Below, one piece after another: positions 43,089-54,121 of a stretch of 64,000 nt of DNA. The stretch lies in NCBI RefSeq assembly GCF_964340395.1, contig NC_135552.1, positions 16,907,194 to 16,971,193 of the forward strand, read 5' to 3'. Position 1 is the first letter of the stretch, and each line of letters starts with the position of its first letter. The position numbers were made by a program, and so were the translations under genes. Under the pieces are notes generated by a model that worked only from the letters and a program-made list of their open reading frames with translations, did no database searches and was not told where the DNA came from. The DNA comes from Glandiceps talaboti (lineage: Eukaryota > Hemichordata > Enteropneusta > Spengelidae).

Positions 43089-45117
43089 TCAGACCCTTTG
43101 AAGTCGATCTTTTATACTCTTCACACCTACACTTTTTTCTATATTCTTATGGCCTTGTGCCTTTTTACCACAAAGTGTGCACAATGGGAAATTGGAAATT
43201 CTAGAAACTTTACGTGCTGGTGTACTAATTAATTCTTCGCGTAATTTGCGTTTGTACGATGTTGACCGTGCCCAGTATTCTTCATTTGAAGCTTCATTAG
43301 CAGTAGCCATATATGACTGATGTGGCATATGGTCTGGTCTGGTCTGAGTTGGCATGATTGACATATCCATCATCATTTCAGCTGATGTTGCTGTTGGGGT
43401 CACACTTTTAAGTGTTTTTGTTCCTGCCATACTGGGTTTATTGTAGTAGGACATTGGTGTCCAATTTGGCTGTCGCAGTTTGTTTGGTAGGCGTTCAGCA
43501 TGTGCCATCTGTTCATGAGAGATGCTCTCCAAACGTCGAACTATTTGTGAAGATGATACCGCAGTGTTCAGGCTTATCATCCTCTCCTGTCTGCGAATGA
43601 AGTCCCTGACACACTTAGCATTTATTTTAGGCAGAGGTATGCCTAATTTACTCAGGATGGGGTCTTCAACTAGCACACGATGTTGCATATGTTCATACGC
43701 TTGAGTTATTGACAATTTTGCAGGTGATGTACTATTCGCACGTGCTGGTGACAACAACCAAATATGTTTTACAACACAGTACATTAGACGGTTGTACAGG
43801 GCACTGATTTTTTGTGCAGGGGTGTAGCGATTCATCAATCTCCGCCTCTGTACGAGTCCTGCTTCAAGTACATCATCCCTCTTTGTTCTGCCATAAAGTG
43901 TATTTCCCCAGTGTGCCTTGTATGCGGTGTTGAATTGTTGAGGCTGTTTGTCATAGTCCTCAAGGGCATTCCAGGCCTGCAAGATCTCTGTTCTTTTGTT
44001 GGTACTCAACAGAAATTTGCCTTCATCTTTAGAAACTTCGGCCAGCAGTTTGCTTAGAGTTTCAACTTTTTCAAACCAAGGCACTGGATTTGAACTGCAA
44101 ACATCCTCCTGTTTTTGATAAAATGAAAATGATATATTTAGGTGTCAATTAATTTATGATGTGAATTAATAAACTAAAATCAAAGACTAACTCTAAATGA
44201 TAATAATAATATCTTTGTTACAAAAGAAAGTAACCTTGATAAATAGAAATTAATTTGTATCCAAACAGTATCATATATAAACCATTCATACATAATTAAC
44301 AGTAGTTACGATACAATCTAACGTTACATCAGGGACAGAAACATACTGGGTACTAGTGTGCCATCATGAAATATATCATACATATTAAACTACAGATATG
44401 TTAGAAACAAGTCTGTATATTTATGAAAAAAAGCATTAAATTATAACAAAATTGTAATACTCACCATTGATTTTGACTTGACATGACGAAGCATAGAGAC
44501 ACTTGGCTGTTAATTAGATGCAGAGTCAACCTGCAAAGTTTCTTGTTCCTTGGTAGGGTAGCAATGTGAATATCAAAACATTAACAAATATGAATTTATT
44601 TACATGTATATCGATTTTTTGTCCAAATTGTATATTATTGATATCCTTATGAATTACATCTCCCAAAACACTACGAAAGATACAGTTTTGATGGAATTTG
44701 AAGTAAAATGCAAACATTTTATTTTTATTCTCCTTTGAGTAACTCTATGATTGATAATTAAATGACATTCAAGATTCAAGAAAGGCATTTTCTCTGTAAA
44801 AAATAAATAAGATGTGACAAATCACCTGTGTTATCCATGGAGGAGAAGCTTTACTAACAGGTTGTGGACTGTCTACTCTTGGCTCACTGGCAACATCAGA
44901 TGTGGGTGCAGAATCCAAAGTCTTCAATAAAAATATTTTAATAACAGCATAATTAGTCATTTTATTTATTCATTTATTTATTTTGGAATTAATTGTTGGT
45001 ATTGTATAATTTAAATAACTGTATGGATTTAGTAACATAGACATAAAATACCTGGTTACTGGGAGCATCAGAGGTTTGTTGTAAACCAGTTGCCACATCA
45101 CTTCCAAGATTATTCAT
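43089..45117 (-). CDS. Uncharacterised multi-exon protein with C-terminal CxxC-H motif
   Basis: I read exons on the minus strand at 45117-45052, 44921-44826, 44548-44531 (weak), 44505-44464 and 44108-43089. All join in phase 0 and would give about 413 residues. The large last exon (339 residues) is strong: it follows a good acceptor and has no ATG of its own at the start. It looks helical and basic (GLVQRRRLMNRYTPAQ, LYNRLMYCVVKHIWL) and ends with a cysteine motif LCTLCGKKAQGHK, possibly zinc-binding. The small upstream exons are Ser/Pro/Thr-rich. The start at 45117 was chosen because a TAA lies in frame 24 bases upstream. I do not recognise the family. The AT-rich setting between U1 repeats leaves open that it came with a mobile element. 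The last exon is likely; the 5' exon chain is tentative. Confidence 0.6.
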
Positions 45118-46558
45118 CCCAGATTGAGTTGGTTTGACTTATTCCAGTGATAAATCCTGTGTTGGCTCATTCACTAAATGAGATTATAATAGACAAGATA
45201 CATATTACATACTGTTTTTATCATCACTGACACAAGCTTTGTTTATCTCCTAACCTCATCTGATAATAACAAATTCTGAATCAAATATCTGATTTCAGAT
45301 TTCAGGGTAACTGAAGTATAAGACGTCACAGAGCGATACAAGGAAAAAACATATAATACTCATGCATACATGATTGTTGCATAGCACCAATATACACCAC
45401 CAATACTAAAGTTATAGATACAGGTTCATCATATCTGTATTCATAACATATTAAAAGTTATGAATATAGCTGTAATATATTTGAATTCATATCTTATCAT
45501 ATGCCCATGCCATATCACTCCACCTCAGATGACATTTAACATAATATCACAATTAAATATGGGACATAAACATCATGACATGCACATTTAATTTAACACC
45601 ATTGTTTTGGTAGTACTTGCATACTTAATCACACATGTATGCACACAAGTCAAAATGCACATGTGATTCATCACTCATGCATGATTCATGAATGTATGGC
45701 CTCACACCAAAATAAGGGCTAATCATTATGTATCAATGCACATGCAATTTGATTTATAGCATTTAAGGGGAAAAGTTGCAACTTTGTTCCATATCTTAGG
45801 CATGGGTATATTGTAAACTGGTTATTAACCCATATCAGCTGTTTGTTGTAAAAAGAAATCACATTTAATTTAGTGTTTTTGTGTGGTGTCACTCATCTAA
45901 TGATATGTGTGATACAATGAAAACATCACACACATTATTATTGCATGAACAGATGATATAGGTTAATAACATCTAAATAATAGTATAGTAATATTATATT
46001 TGGATACTTTAACATGAATTCAAATAGTTTTATTTATGCACCAGAATAGCCAATATCATTTTCAATATTTTAGTGCTATTTTGCAGTATCTAAGAAGCAA
46101 GCTGGGTGCAGATCACTGTTCTGTTTGTTACTTTACCCAGGAGTACTTACAGTGCTAATAGAAAAGGAAACCTAGATAGCAGAGTGTGTAGAGATAGCAA
46201 GCAGTGCACTCTTAGACTAATAAACCATACATAGTTCACAGTAGTAGTATTATAGAGATAGTTTTATGCACAATATTTGTCTATTACAAATTAAATTTTA
46301 GCTATCACTAAGATAAACAATCACCAGCACACATAATAGGAGAATAGCATTACCAGTAAAAGTGCACACCACATCTAGTGTATACAATGCCATATTATAT
46401 ACATACCATGTACATATAATACTCACCTAAGCTTCACCATGTTTTTCATATGCTAAAATGATAACAAGAGAAACATATTGAAAAAAATAATATAATTCCA
46501 ACAGTAGATATAAATGAATTTCACTACCATACAGTATTTTTTAAAATGACTCCATAAT

Positions 46559-46641
46559 ATTGTCTGAGAGACATGCCCTTGTTGGTGCCCTCTGCTATTG
46601 GCTGACAGCGGAGAGCACCAGTAATGGCCAGTCTCTCAGAC
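46559..46641. repeat. Imperfect hairpin, possible small MITE
   Basis: TGTCTGAGAGACATGCCC pairs imperfectly with GGCCAGTCTCTCAGACTA over about 35 bases a side. The outermost GTCTGAGAGAC is exact. Confidence 0.5.
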
Positions 46642-47418
46642 TATCTAAAATGCTGATTATTATAAATAGAACTACACAACCAACCTGTTTCTGTGTTGTC
46701 TGAGTCAGTATTTTTCTCAATATTCTTCAATGCCAATAAAAAAATCTGAATCATCGTTCCACGTTCTATCAAAATCTACTGGATTGAATGTGTCAGCAGG
46801 CTTCGTATCAGGATTGACTGAAAATATTTAACGTTGGATATAATACAGGTTAATTGTTTAATCTTGTAATAAAATTGAAAACACAGTAGTAGAATATGAT
46901 TATGAGTGGATTAAATACTAGATTGAAGTTAGCAACAAGGTATTAAGGACCAGACTGTTATTATATTTTAAAACATGGTCTGTAGGACAGTTTATTGCTA
47001 TAAATTGAAATATTTTTACCTGGTTGATTTTTTCAGTAATATAGAGTTTGAATCTCTTCATCTTCATCATAGTATGTCCAATTTACGATAAATTCAAACA
47101 AGTACTTACTAAACCACATAGCCAACATAATTCTCCAACATCCAACAGAACCTGGAATACTTGTATTAACCAAAGGTAAAACAAGCTGTCCCAAGATCTC
47201 CGTTCGACTGGGTCTCGCTACCCCGCATCCGACCATGAATTGCTCCGCTGACTGTAGCGCTGTCCGAGTTTGGAGGGCTAAATTTGGCTTTCTTCGCAGC
47301 AATACTCGCCTTCACCACACATTGTTGCCGATCTGGCGGTGCCCCTTCATTCACAAGTCTCAGTTTAGGTAGCAAGTGGGAAGACATCATTAAAAACAAG
47401 AGAAGTCGTCTGAATAAC

Positions 47419-47449
47419 CATGGATGTATTAGTGAGATACATCCATGGA
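47419..47449. repeat. Perfect 11+11 base hairpin
   Basis: CCATGGATGTA and TACATCCATGG are exact complements around a nine-base loop, 28 bases upstream (on the minus strand) of the candidate ATG at 47390. Confidence 0.6.
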
Positions 47450-47519
47450 ATAACAAACTTGATTGCGTGAGCTGACAAAATGGCGGATAAACAAGGGGGT
47501 GTGTACGCAAACACGACAT

Positions 47520-47575
47520 CTGATTGGCTCCGACTGTAGACTCTGTAGACTGACTGTAGACTCTGTAGACACCCA
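47520..47575. repeat. Short tandem GACTGTAGACTCTGTA repeat
   Basis: Two near-perfect copies of a 20-base unit, with a further GACTGTAGAATT variant downstream. Confidence 0.7.
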
Positions 47576-47839
47576 GCCAATCAGCGTACAGCTTTGACTG
47601 TAGAATTGCACCACTGTAGACTCGACTCCTCGACGATGAAACACATGATGAAACTTGAAATGTAGCCATGTTTACAATACTCGTGATTGTTTTGTGCAAC
47701 CAGGCGGTAAAATGCTTTGTTTCAGGTTTGCTTTTTCAGCTGTGATCGTTTTATAGTAAAGCGAGACGAACAATACACTACTCATAATATAGAAAAAATA
47801 TATATTCCAATGGCGGGCGCATTTTCCTGTACCTTTGAT

Positions 47840-48069
47840 ATGCAAATATTTGCTTGACTAATTTAAATATTCCGTGCAAAATGTTAGAATTTGTATGAAA
47901 ACTCTACTTAGTTTCCAACATTTACCTATATACGTCCATATATGTATTCTTAAAATAATTCATATTTTAAAAATGTAGTTTCCTGTGCTGTGAAGCAATA
48001 TTATGATCGGATTTGTCCTCTTACAATACTGAAGCGTGGCGTCGATGTTGTCACTCACCTATACTTTTC
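47840..48069 (+). promoter_or_regulatory. U1-C promoter: octamer and PSE-like element
   Basis: Perfect ATGCAAAT at 47840-47847 (-272) and TCACTCACCTATACTTTTC at 48051-48069 (-61 to -43). Confidence 0.6.
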
Positions 48070-48111
48070 ATAAACAGTGGTACTTATTCCTTGATAAGCC
48101 AATTCATAGGC

Positions 48112-48276
48112 ATACTTACCTGGCACAGAGGTCAACCATGATCATAAAGGTGGTTCCTCCAGGGCGAGGCTTGTCCATTGCACTCCGGGCAGGTTGACCC
48201 TTGCGATCACCCCAAATGTGGGTGACTCGGGTGCATAATTTATGGTAGTGGGGGACTGCGTTCGCGCTATCCCCTG
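48112..48276 (+). ncRNA. U1: U1 spliceosomal snRNA, copy C
   Basis: Same 165 bases as copies A, B and D. The five bases just before the start and the -20 region differ slightly (AATTCATAGGC in place of ATGTCACAGGC), so the flank has drifted while the RNA has not. The 3'-box-like sequence is ACTAAAGAAAAGAT. Confidence 0.97.
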
Positions 48277-48335
48277 ATAATTGAACTAAAGAAAAGATTT
48301 AAACAAATATCCTATGTTGTGGGCGACATAGTCTT

Positions 48336-49209
48336 GTAAAGCATTGTGCAATCTTGCACACGATTTCATACATTTATGGGAATGCTGCTATACCTGCAGG
48401 AAATTCATGAGTTACACTAATTATTTTCACTTACACTACTTCTCAACCCTTTGTTTCTATAGTGTATTATCTACATGATTGCATCGGCACTGTGTACAAT
48501 ATTGCACTGCACATACTTGTACAGATCATGGGGAGGGGTATAAGGGGAGATAGTTCGAGGGCGAAATAATCGGTTGGTACAAAACACAGGGACAGGCCAG
48601 GTATTGACTGATTTTACTTTTTGAATTCACATTCGGATCCAAAGAATTCAATGCATTCACACTACTGTGCTGTACACATGGCTACAACCATGCTCGGACT
48701 TTGACCCAAGACGTTGTCATGGAAATAGAGCTATTTCACCAATGCAACGGCAACGTGGGCAAGTGTAGTCTCCAGGGACACTTGCTGATTACTTACATTA
48801 TTATGAACTGCCGCGAAGGCACAAACCAAGAATATTCATGAGATGGCTAAAGTATCAAACAGGTACAGGTGGCTATGCAGAGTATAGGCACCACCAGTCA
48901 AAGGAATGCACATATAATTCACCACCAAGGGGGAGGAGAGGGCCGAGGAATTAAGGGGGTCACTTTTTACAAATCGGTTCTCGGAGAGGGCAACATGTTA
49001 GAAAATGGGATAAGGGGAGGGCCATATTTTACTTTGACTTATTATATTGTCTAGTTTTCATTTCTTAAAGGGAATTTGGCATCGCACAATTGTCACATCA
49101 GTTACGGCTATGGTTAGGGGGGGGGGGTTAATGTAAGGTTAGGTACCGTAATATCAGACCATGTCAATCGAATCGCTGCTGACAACCATGTAGTGAATTA
49201 ATTGAAACT
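48336..49209. other. Intergenic with old repeat fragments
   Basis: The blocks at 48930-49035 resemble 31760-31865 (shared GGAATTAA, TTTTTACAAAT and TCGGTTCT words). A G run lies at 49118-49127. 49137-49205 is a close duplicate of 50747-50816. No gene was seen. Confidence 0.45.
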
Positions 49210-50031
49210 TATCACTACTATCGCTATCCTGACACTCCGTTAGTGGCTAGTAACTTTAAGTTAATCAATTACAAAAAAGAGTAATACACGTGTAAAATGT
49301 TTGTAACGGTTTGCACAGCCAACTTTAGAAAAAAATTAGCAACGCCATCCTGCAACGTCATACAGCTTTGTAATCCATCTGCTACTATTTATGTATTAAT
49401 TACTAAGGTTTTCCTATTACTCTGAAAACTGCACTGAGGATATATACGGCTTTTGTTTAAATTGTCTTACATAAACAAAATACTCTGGTGCGTGAAGTGT
49501 ACTATTTTATTGAAGGGCAAGCTTATAACAATACAATTGAAACCAGAAAACCTGAAACATAACCGTCATCTTGTGCAAGTTGAACATAAAATCTTTTATC
49601 ATCTGGCGCAACAAGATCTCACCAATATTGCTACCCAATGTTGCTACATTTCCTGTAAAATTTGCACTTCCTGCTGATTATCTGACGGTACGGATTGTTG
49701 CCACATCGTTTACAATATGTAACAAAGTTTACTTTGCTGAATATGCTGATATTACTAACATTGTAACCAAAGTACCCTAGACATTCAACAAATCAGATAC
49801 ACTGTATCAATCTGCTATCATTCACGATGAAACACATGATGAAACTTGAAATGTAGCTATGTTTACAATACTCGTGATTGTTTTGTGCAACCAGGCGATA
49901 AAATGCTTTGTTTCAGGTTTGCTTTTTCAGCTGTGATCGTTTTATAGTAAAGTGAGACGAACAATACACTACTCATAATATAGAAAAAAATATATATTCT
50001 AATAGCGGGCGCATTTTCCTGTACCTTTGAT

Positions 50032-50257
50032 ATTCAAATATTTGCTTGACCTAATTTAAATATTCTGTGCAAAATGTTACAATTTGTATGAAAACTCTTA
50101 TACTGAGTTTCCAACATTTACCTATATGCGTCCATATATGTATTCTTAATTTTTTTTTAAATTTAGTTTCTTTTGCTGTGAAGCAATATTATGATCGGAT
50201 TTGTCCTCGTACAATACTGAAGCATGGCGTCGATGGTGTCACTCACCTATACTTTTC
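50032..50257 (+). promoter_or_regulatory. U1-D promoter: mutated octamer and PSE-like element
   Basis: The octamer position reads ATTCAAAT (50032-50039), one change from the ATGCAAAT of copies A-C. The PSE-like element TCACTCACCTATACTTTTC at 50239-50257 is intact. Confidence 0.55.
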
Positions 50258-50299
50258 AAAAACAGTGGTACTTATTCCTTGATAAGCCATGACACAAGC

Positions 50300-50464
50300 A
50301 TACTTACCTGGCACAGAGGTCAACCATGATCATAAAGGTGGTTCCTCCAGGGCGAGGCTTGTCCATTGCACTCCGGGCAGGTTGACCCTTGCGATCACCC
50401 CAAATGTGGGTGACTCGGGTGCATAATTTATGGTAGTGGGGGACTGCGTTCGCGCTATCCCCTG
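50300..50464 (+). ncRNA. U1: U1 spliceosomal snRNA, copy D
   Basis: Same 165 bases as copies A-C. The 3'-box-like sequence is ACTAAAGAATAGAG. The upstream octamer carries one substitution, so expression could differ from the other copies. Confidence 0.97.
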
Positions 50465-50495
50465 ATAATTGAACTAAAGAATAGAGTTAAACCCT

Positions 50496-51417
50496 AGGGA
50501 AAAGGACAAATAATCAATTTTGTTGTTTCCGGATTTCTAATATTATTTTCTGTATATTTCAAATAAAGTTTTAAATACTGTTTCCTCTCACTTCTTTCTA
50601 TTTCCTACCTGATATCACTGTCTTATCTGAGTTTATCAGCTTTGCATTAATTAGAAGCTTGCTAGAACAAATTCACTATTTGCCCAAATTAACGCATTAT
50701 GCCGCAAGTGTAAACATCCACTGATCTGACTAATGGAGGTAACACGGGGTTAGGTATCGTAATATCAGACCATGTCAATCAAATCGCTGCTTACAACCAT
50801 GTAGTGAAGTAATTGCCAGGTGTGATGTGAGGGGAGAAGTCACAGTGAGTGGGTCCCACAGAAGTAAAATGGGAACAGTTGGGTACGGTATTAGGGATAA
50901 TGTTGTGGAGATACTGACCTCGGTCCTGACAATATCAGAGAGTGTGCCTATCTAGTGTTTGGCAGTTAATGTAACAGTTCTGGCCTTCAGGTCAGCTAAT
51001 GAGATCCAAACACAGGTATTGATTAATTTAGTGCCAATTTCACACAAATTCACTACGGTTGTAGTAGCTGGGAAATAACCAATACCTTTACCACGGCAAC
51101 AAGTGTATCACCTAAACTGCTCAAGAGAGAAAAATATAATCGACTACGAAACAGTACAGGTATTATAGTATATTTTATTTCCATTGTCCAAAATGTCTGC
51201 TTGAAATTATGTTTTGTTTTTTATACATATAACGTCAATCTAAGATGTATTTCAATAATTGAACTGAGTTGCTTTCATGTTGACCTGTGTTGATAGTATA
51301 GTAAATTAGATTTGTGTTCACGTCATGCCTAGACGGAGAATTCAGTATAACCCGATAAAAGACTTTGAGGTTTGGACTCGTAGGGACATCGATGTCTGAT
51401 GATATGTGCTAATGAAA
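50496..51417. other. Intergenic, no gene seen
   Basis: Contains the second copy of the 70-base block found before unit D (50747-50816) and stretches similar to 31900-32190. It lies downstream of the minus-strand TMEM249-like gene. Confidence 0.45.
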
Positions 51418-51455
51418 TTAAAGAAAAAATATTGCTATGTGTTGACGTGTCTGAA

Positions 51456-51514
<59 letters not shown>

Positions 51515-51583
51515 GGCAGGCAGGCAGGCATACGTACGTACGTACGTACGTACATACATACATGCATGCATACATACATACAT

Positions 51584-51618
<35 letters not shown>

Positions 51619-51706
51619 TACATACATACATACATACATACACACATACATACATACATACATACATACATACATACATACATACATACATACATACATA
51701 CATACA

Positions 51707-51743
<37 letters not shown>

Positions 51744-54068
51744 GTACTAATTTCAATAGCTTTGAAAGGATATGTTTTGTTGATTTATCTTTAAAATCGA
51801 AATAGTTTATACCTAATCTCGATGCCAGAAGTTTCGCAAGCTTCTCGAGTTTCTGAAATAAACATATATAACCACATCACATAATAATACAAAGACGAAG
51901 TCGACAAGAACTTCACGTATGCGAAAAAAAAAAGTTTTCTCAAAATCAAGGAATAACAGGGAAATAAAAACAAATTTATCTGTATCAAAGAATGTAAATC
52001 ACAACATAGGGCTAATCTTTGTTGACGAGTTATTGTGACTCCGTATTATTGCACGATGCACGGGGCATCGCAGTAACACGTCAACAAATGATAGCCCTAT
52101 GTAGTCGACGATGAGGGTCCACAGTACATGTACAATTATGCAGTAGATATCGGTACATACAAAACAGTCCCTTTTAGGGGAGAACCATTTGATTTCTGGG
52201 GGGGGGTATGGAGGAAGTAGGTATGGGAGCAACTTTTTTTCTACTGTCAGTCCTGCATCAATTTTTTTTTTCAAATGGAGTAGCAGTGCAAATTATATTT
52301 AAATTAGTCATTAAGTTTGTAATGCGTTGTTCATACCTATACCACGTCACAATGGTTCATTGAGATATTGCAACAAAAATCCTGAAATATGTTTTCTTGG
52401 GTCAGAAAAGGAAAGGAAAACTTTGTGTGCACTTGGGTTTAAAGCAGAGCTATATAGTGCATGCTTTAATGAGTGCTGGAAAAGTGTTGGAAAAAACAGG
52501 GATTTATACTTGTATTAAAAACATTTGCGTCGCCTATGGCAGCACGCCGCCAAAGAATACATGAGAATAAGGTTTCCAAATTTGCTCATTTCTGGTGCAT
52601 TGTGACAAATTTTTTTTTCACTTCTGTCTGTTATGACAATTTTTTTTCCTCAAGCCATTACAGGATCAAAAAAAATTTTCTGGTTCACCTGGAAACAAAT
52701 TTTTTTTCTTCTCAAAATCCTCCATACCCCCCCCCAGAAATCAAATGGTCTCCCCTTAGCGATGCGATGCTCCAAGGACTGAGAGAGAGTCTAGGGTGTA
52801 GGTGATGCAACAACGCTAACCCTATGAAGGTAACTCAATGTTTATCATATACCATACCTCTCTATTTGTACCAGTAGAACTCAATTCCTGTTCCTCCACG
52901 TGGTACCCATTGAGTACAATGGTGAAATACATATCGCCACCGCCTAGCAAATTGAAATAATGATGAAATAATTCAGAACTTGTTGTCACTAAACGACAAG
53001 AAGGTTGTGTCTGTCTTACGCATGTTCTGTAATGGTGGACGATATTATTTTGAACAGACCATACAACTTTGAGTTTAAAAAATAACAATATGTGGTTATT
53101 ATAAACTAATTCATACTCGTGAACAAGAGCGTCTTTCCACCATCGCAGAAATACGTGCATTTTACCACTACCGTAAAGGGGCTAGAGGTTTTAACGCAGA
53201 AATGCGGGCATTTTACCACTGCCGTAAAGGGGCTAGAAGTTTTAACGACAATTGACCAAGTTCACATCAGAGTCATGAGAAGTGTGTGAAGTCATACATA
53301 CATGACGTAACTCATAGTAACCAGTATTTTTTGTTATATTTCTGTAAAAGACGGTTGTATTAACTACCCACCTCCTTTTAGTCCACGTAATCGTATGTAT
53401 ATATTATGGATATGTCCCCTGTATACTAACGAGTTGGCTGTGTAGAATTCGTATTCGTCGTCATTTGCATTAATTATTATTGTTCTTTTATCTTTGTATT
53501 TCAGAATGGTGTAACAAGCGCTGCCGACGACGATAAGCAGGATAGTGATATTTTGCTGCGGTAAAAAAAAACCAGAGGGTTAAGATGGTCAGAGGGAGGG
53601 CAGACAGACAGACAGACAGACAGACAGACATACAGACAGACAGACAGACAGACAGAGTGACAGACAGTTGATGCAAAGGGAACGTTTTGCATGGATGTTG
53701 CCTTTGGTAATACGCATGATCAGTATGATCAAATAAACCCTAATAAACCCCAGCTAAAACTACATGATTCATCTGGGTTCATACTTAAATAATGAAATTC
53801 CTATTTTTGACTCTGTGAGTAGGAATATTTCAAATAATGAAATGAAATGATCACTACGCTATATTATTTTGCATTTATAAATTATGAATTTGTAGATTGA
53901 AATCAGGGATTTGTTGATGTCTTTGACCAACCTTTGCACTGACATTAATATATATTGTTAGAATTATTTCATAATATACAACATACTGCAATGACCGCTA
54001 ACTGCTTGGTTACTTGACGGTGTGGATTCAGGTTTCAAAACGACACAGATGTGTACTATTCGTTTGTA

Positions 54069-54121
<53 letters not shown>

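Larger units (their letters stand above)
45118..47632. other. AT-rich region with exon-like fragments
   Basis: Minus-strand pieces look like further exons. One at about 46820-46680 (NPDTKPADTFNPVDFDRTW) breaks at a TTTTTTT run, after which the next frame continues. Another, at 47390-47165, starts MMSSHLLPKLRL and is open for 73 codons. They do not join in phase with each other or with the gene at 43-45 kb, so they may be 5' exons read wrongly, or a decayed gene. An in-frame TAA also breaks the extension of the 45.1-kb exon. Confidence 0.35.
47633..48335 (+). repeat. U1 repeat unit C (short form)
   Basis: About 0.7 kb, from ACGATGAAACACATGATG to GGGCGACATA, shared with units A, B and D. Its downstream end matches unit A beyond the point where units B and D diverge. 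Confidence 0.8.
49210..50495 (+). repeat. U1 repeat unit D (long form)
   Basis: Shares its full length with unit A, including the far-upstream 0.5 kb that B and C lack. Flanked on both sides by the duplicated block GGTAYCGTAATATCAGACC (49137-49205 and 50747-50816). Confidence 0.8.

Noticed and set aside
51399-51805. Thr/His-rich plus-strand frames
   Set aside because: They come from the compound microsatellite; only the minus-strand read-through linked to the TMEM249-like exon is of interest.
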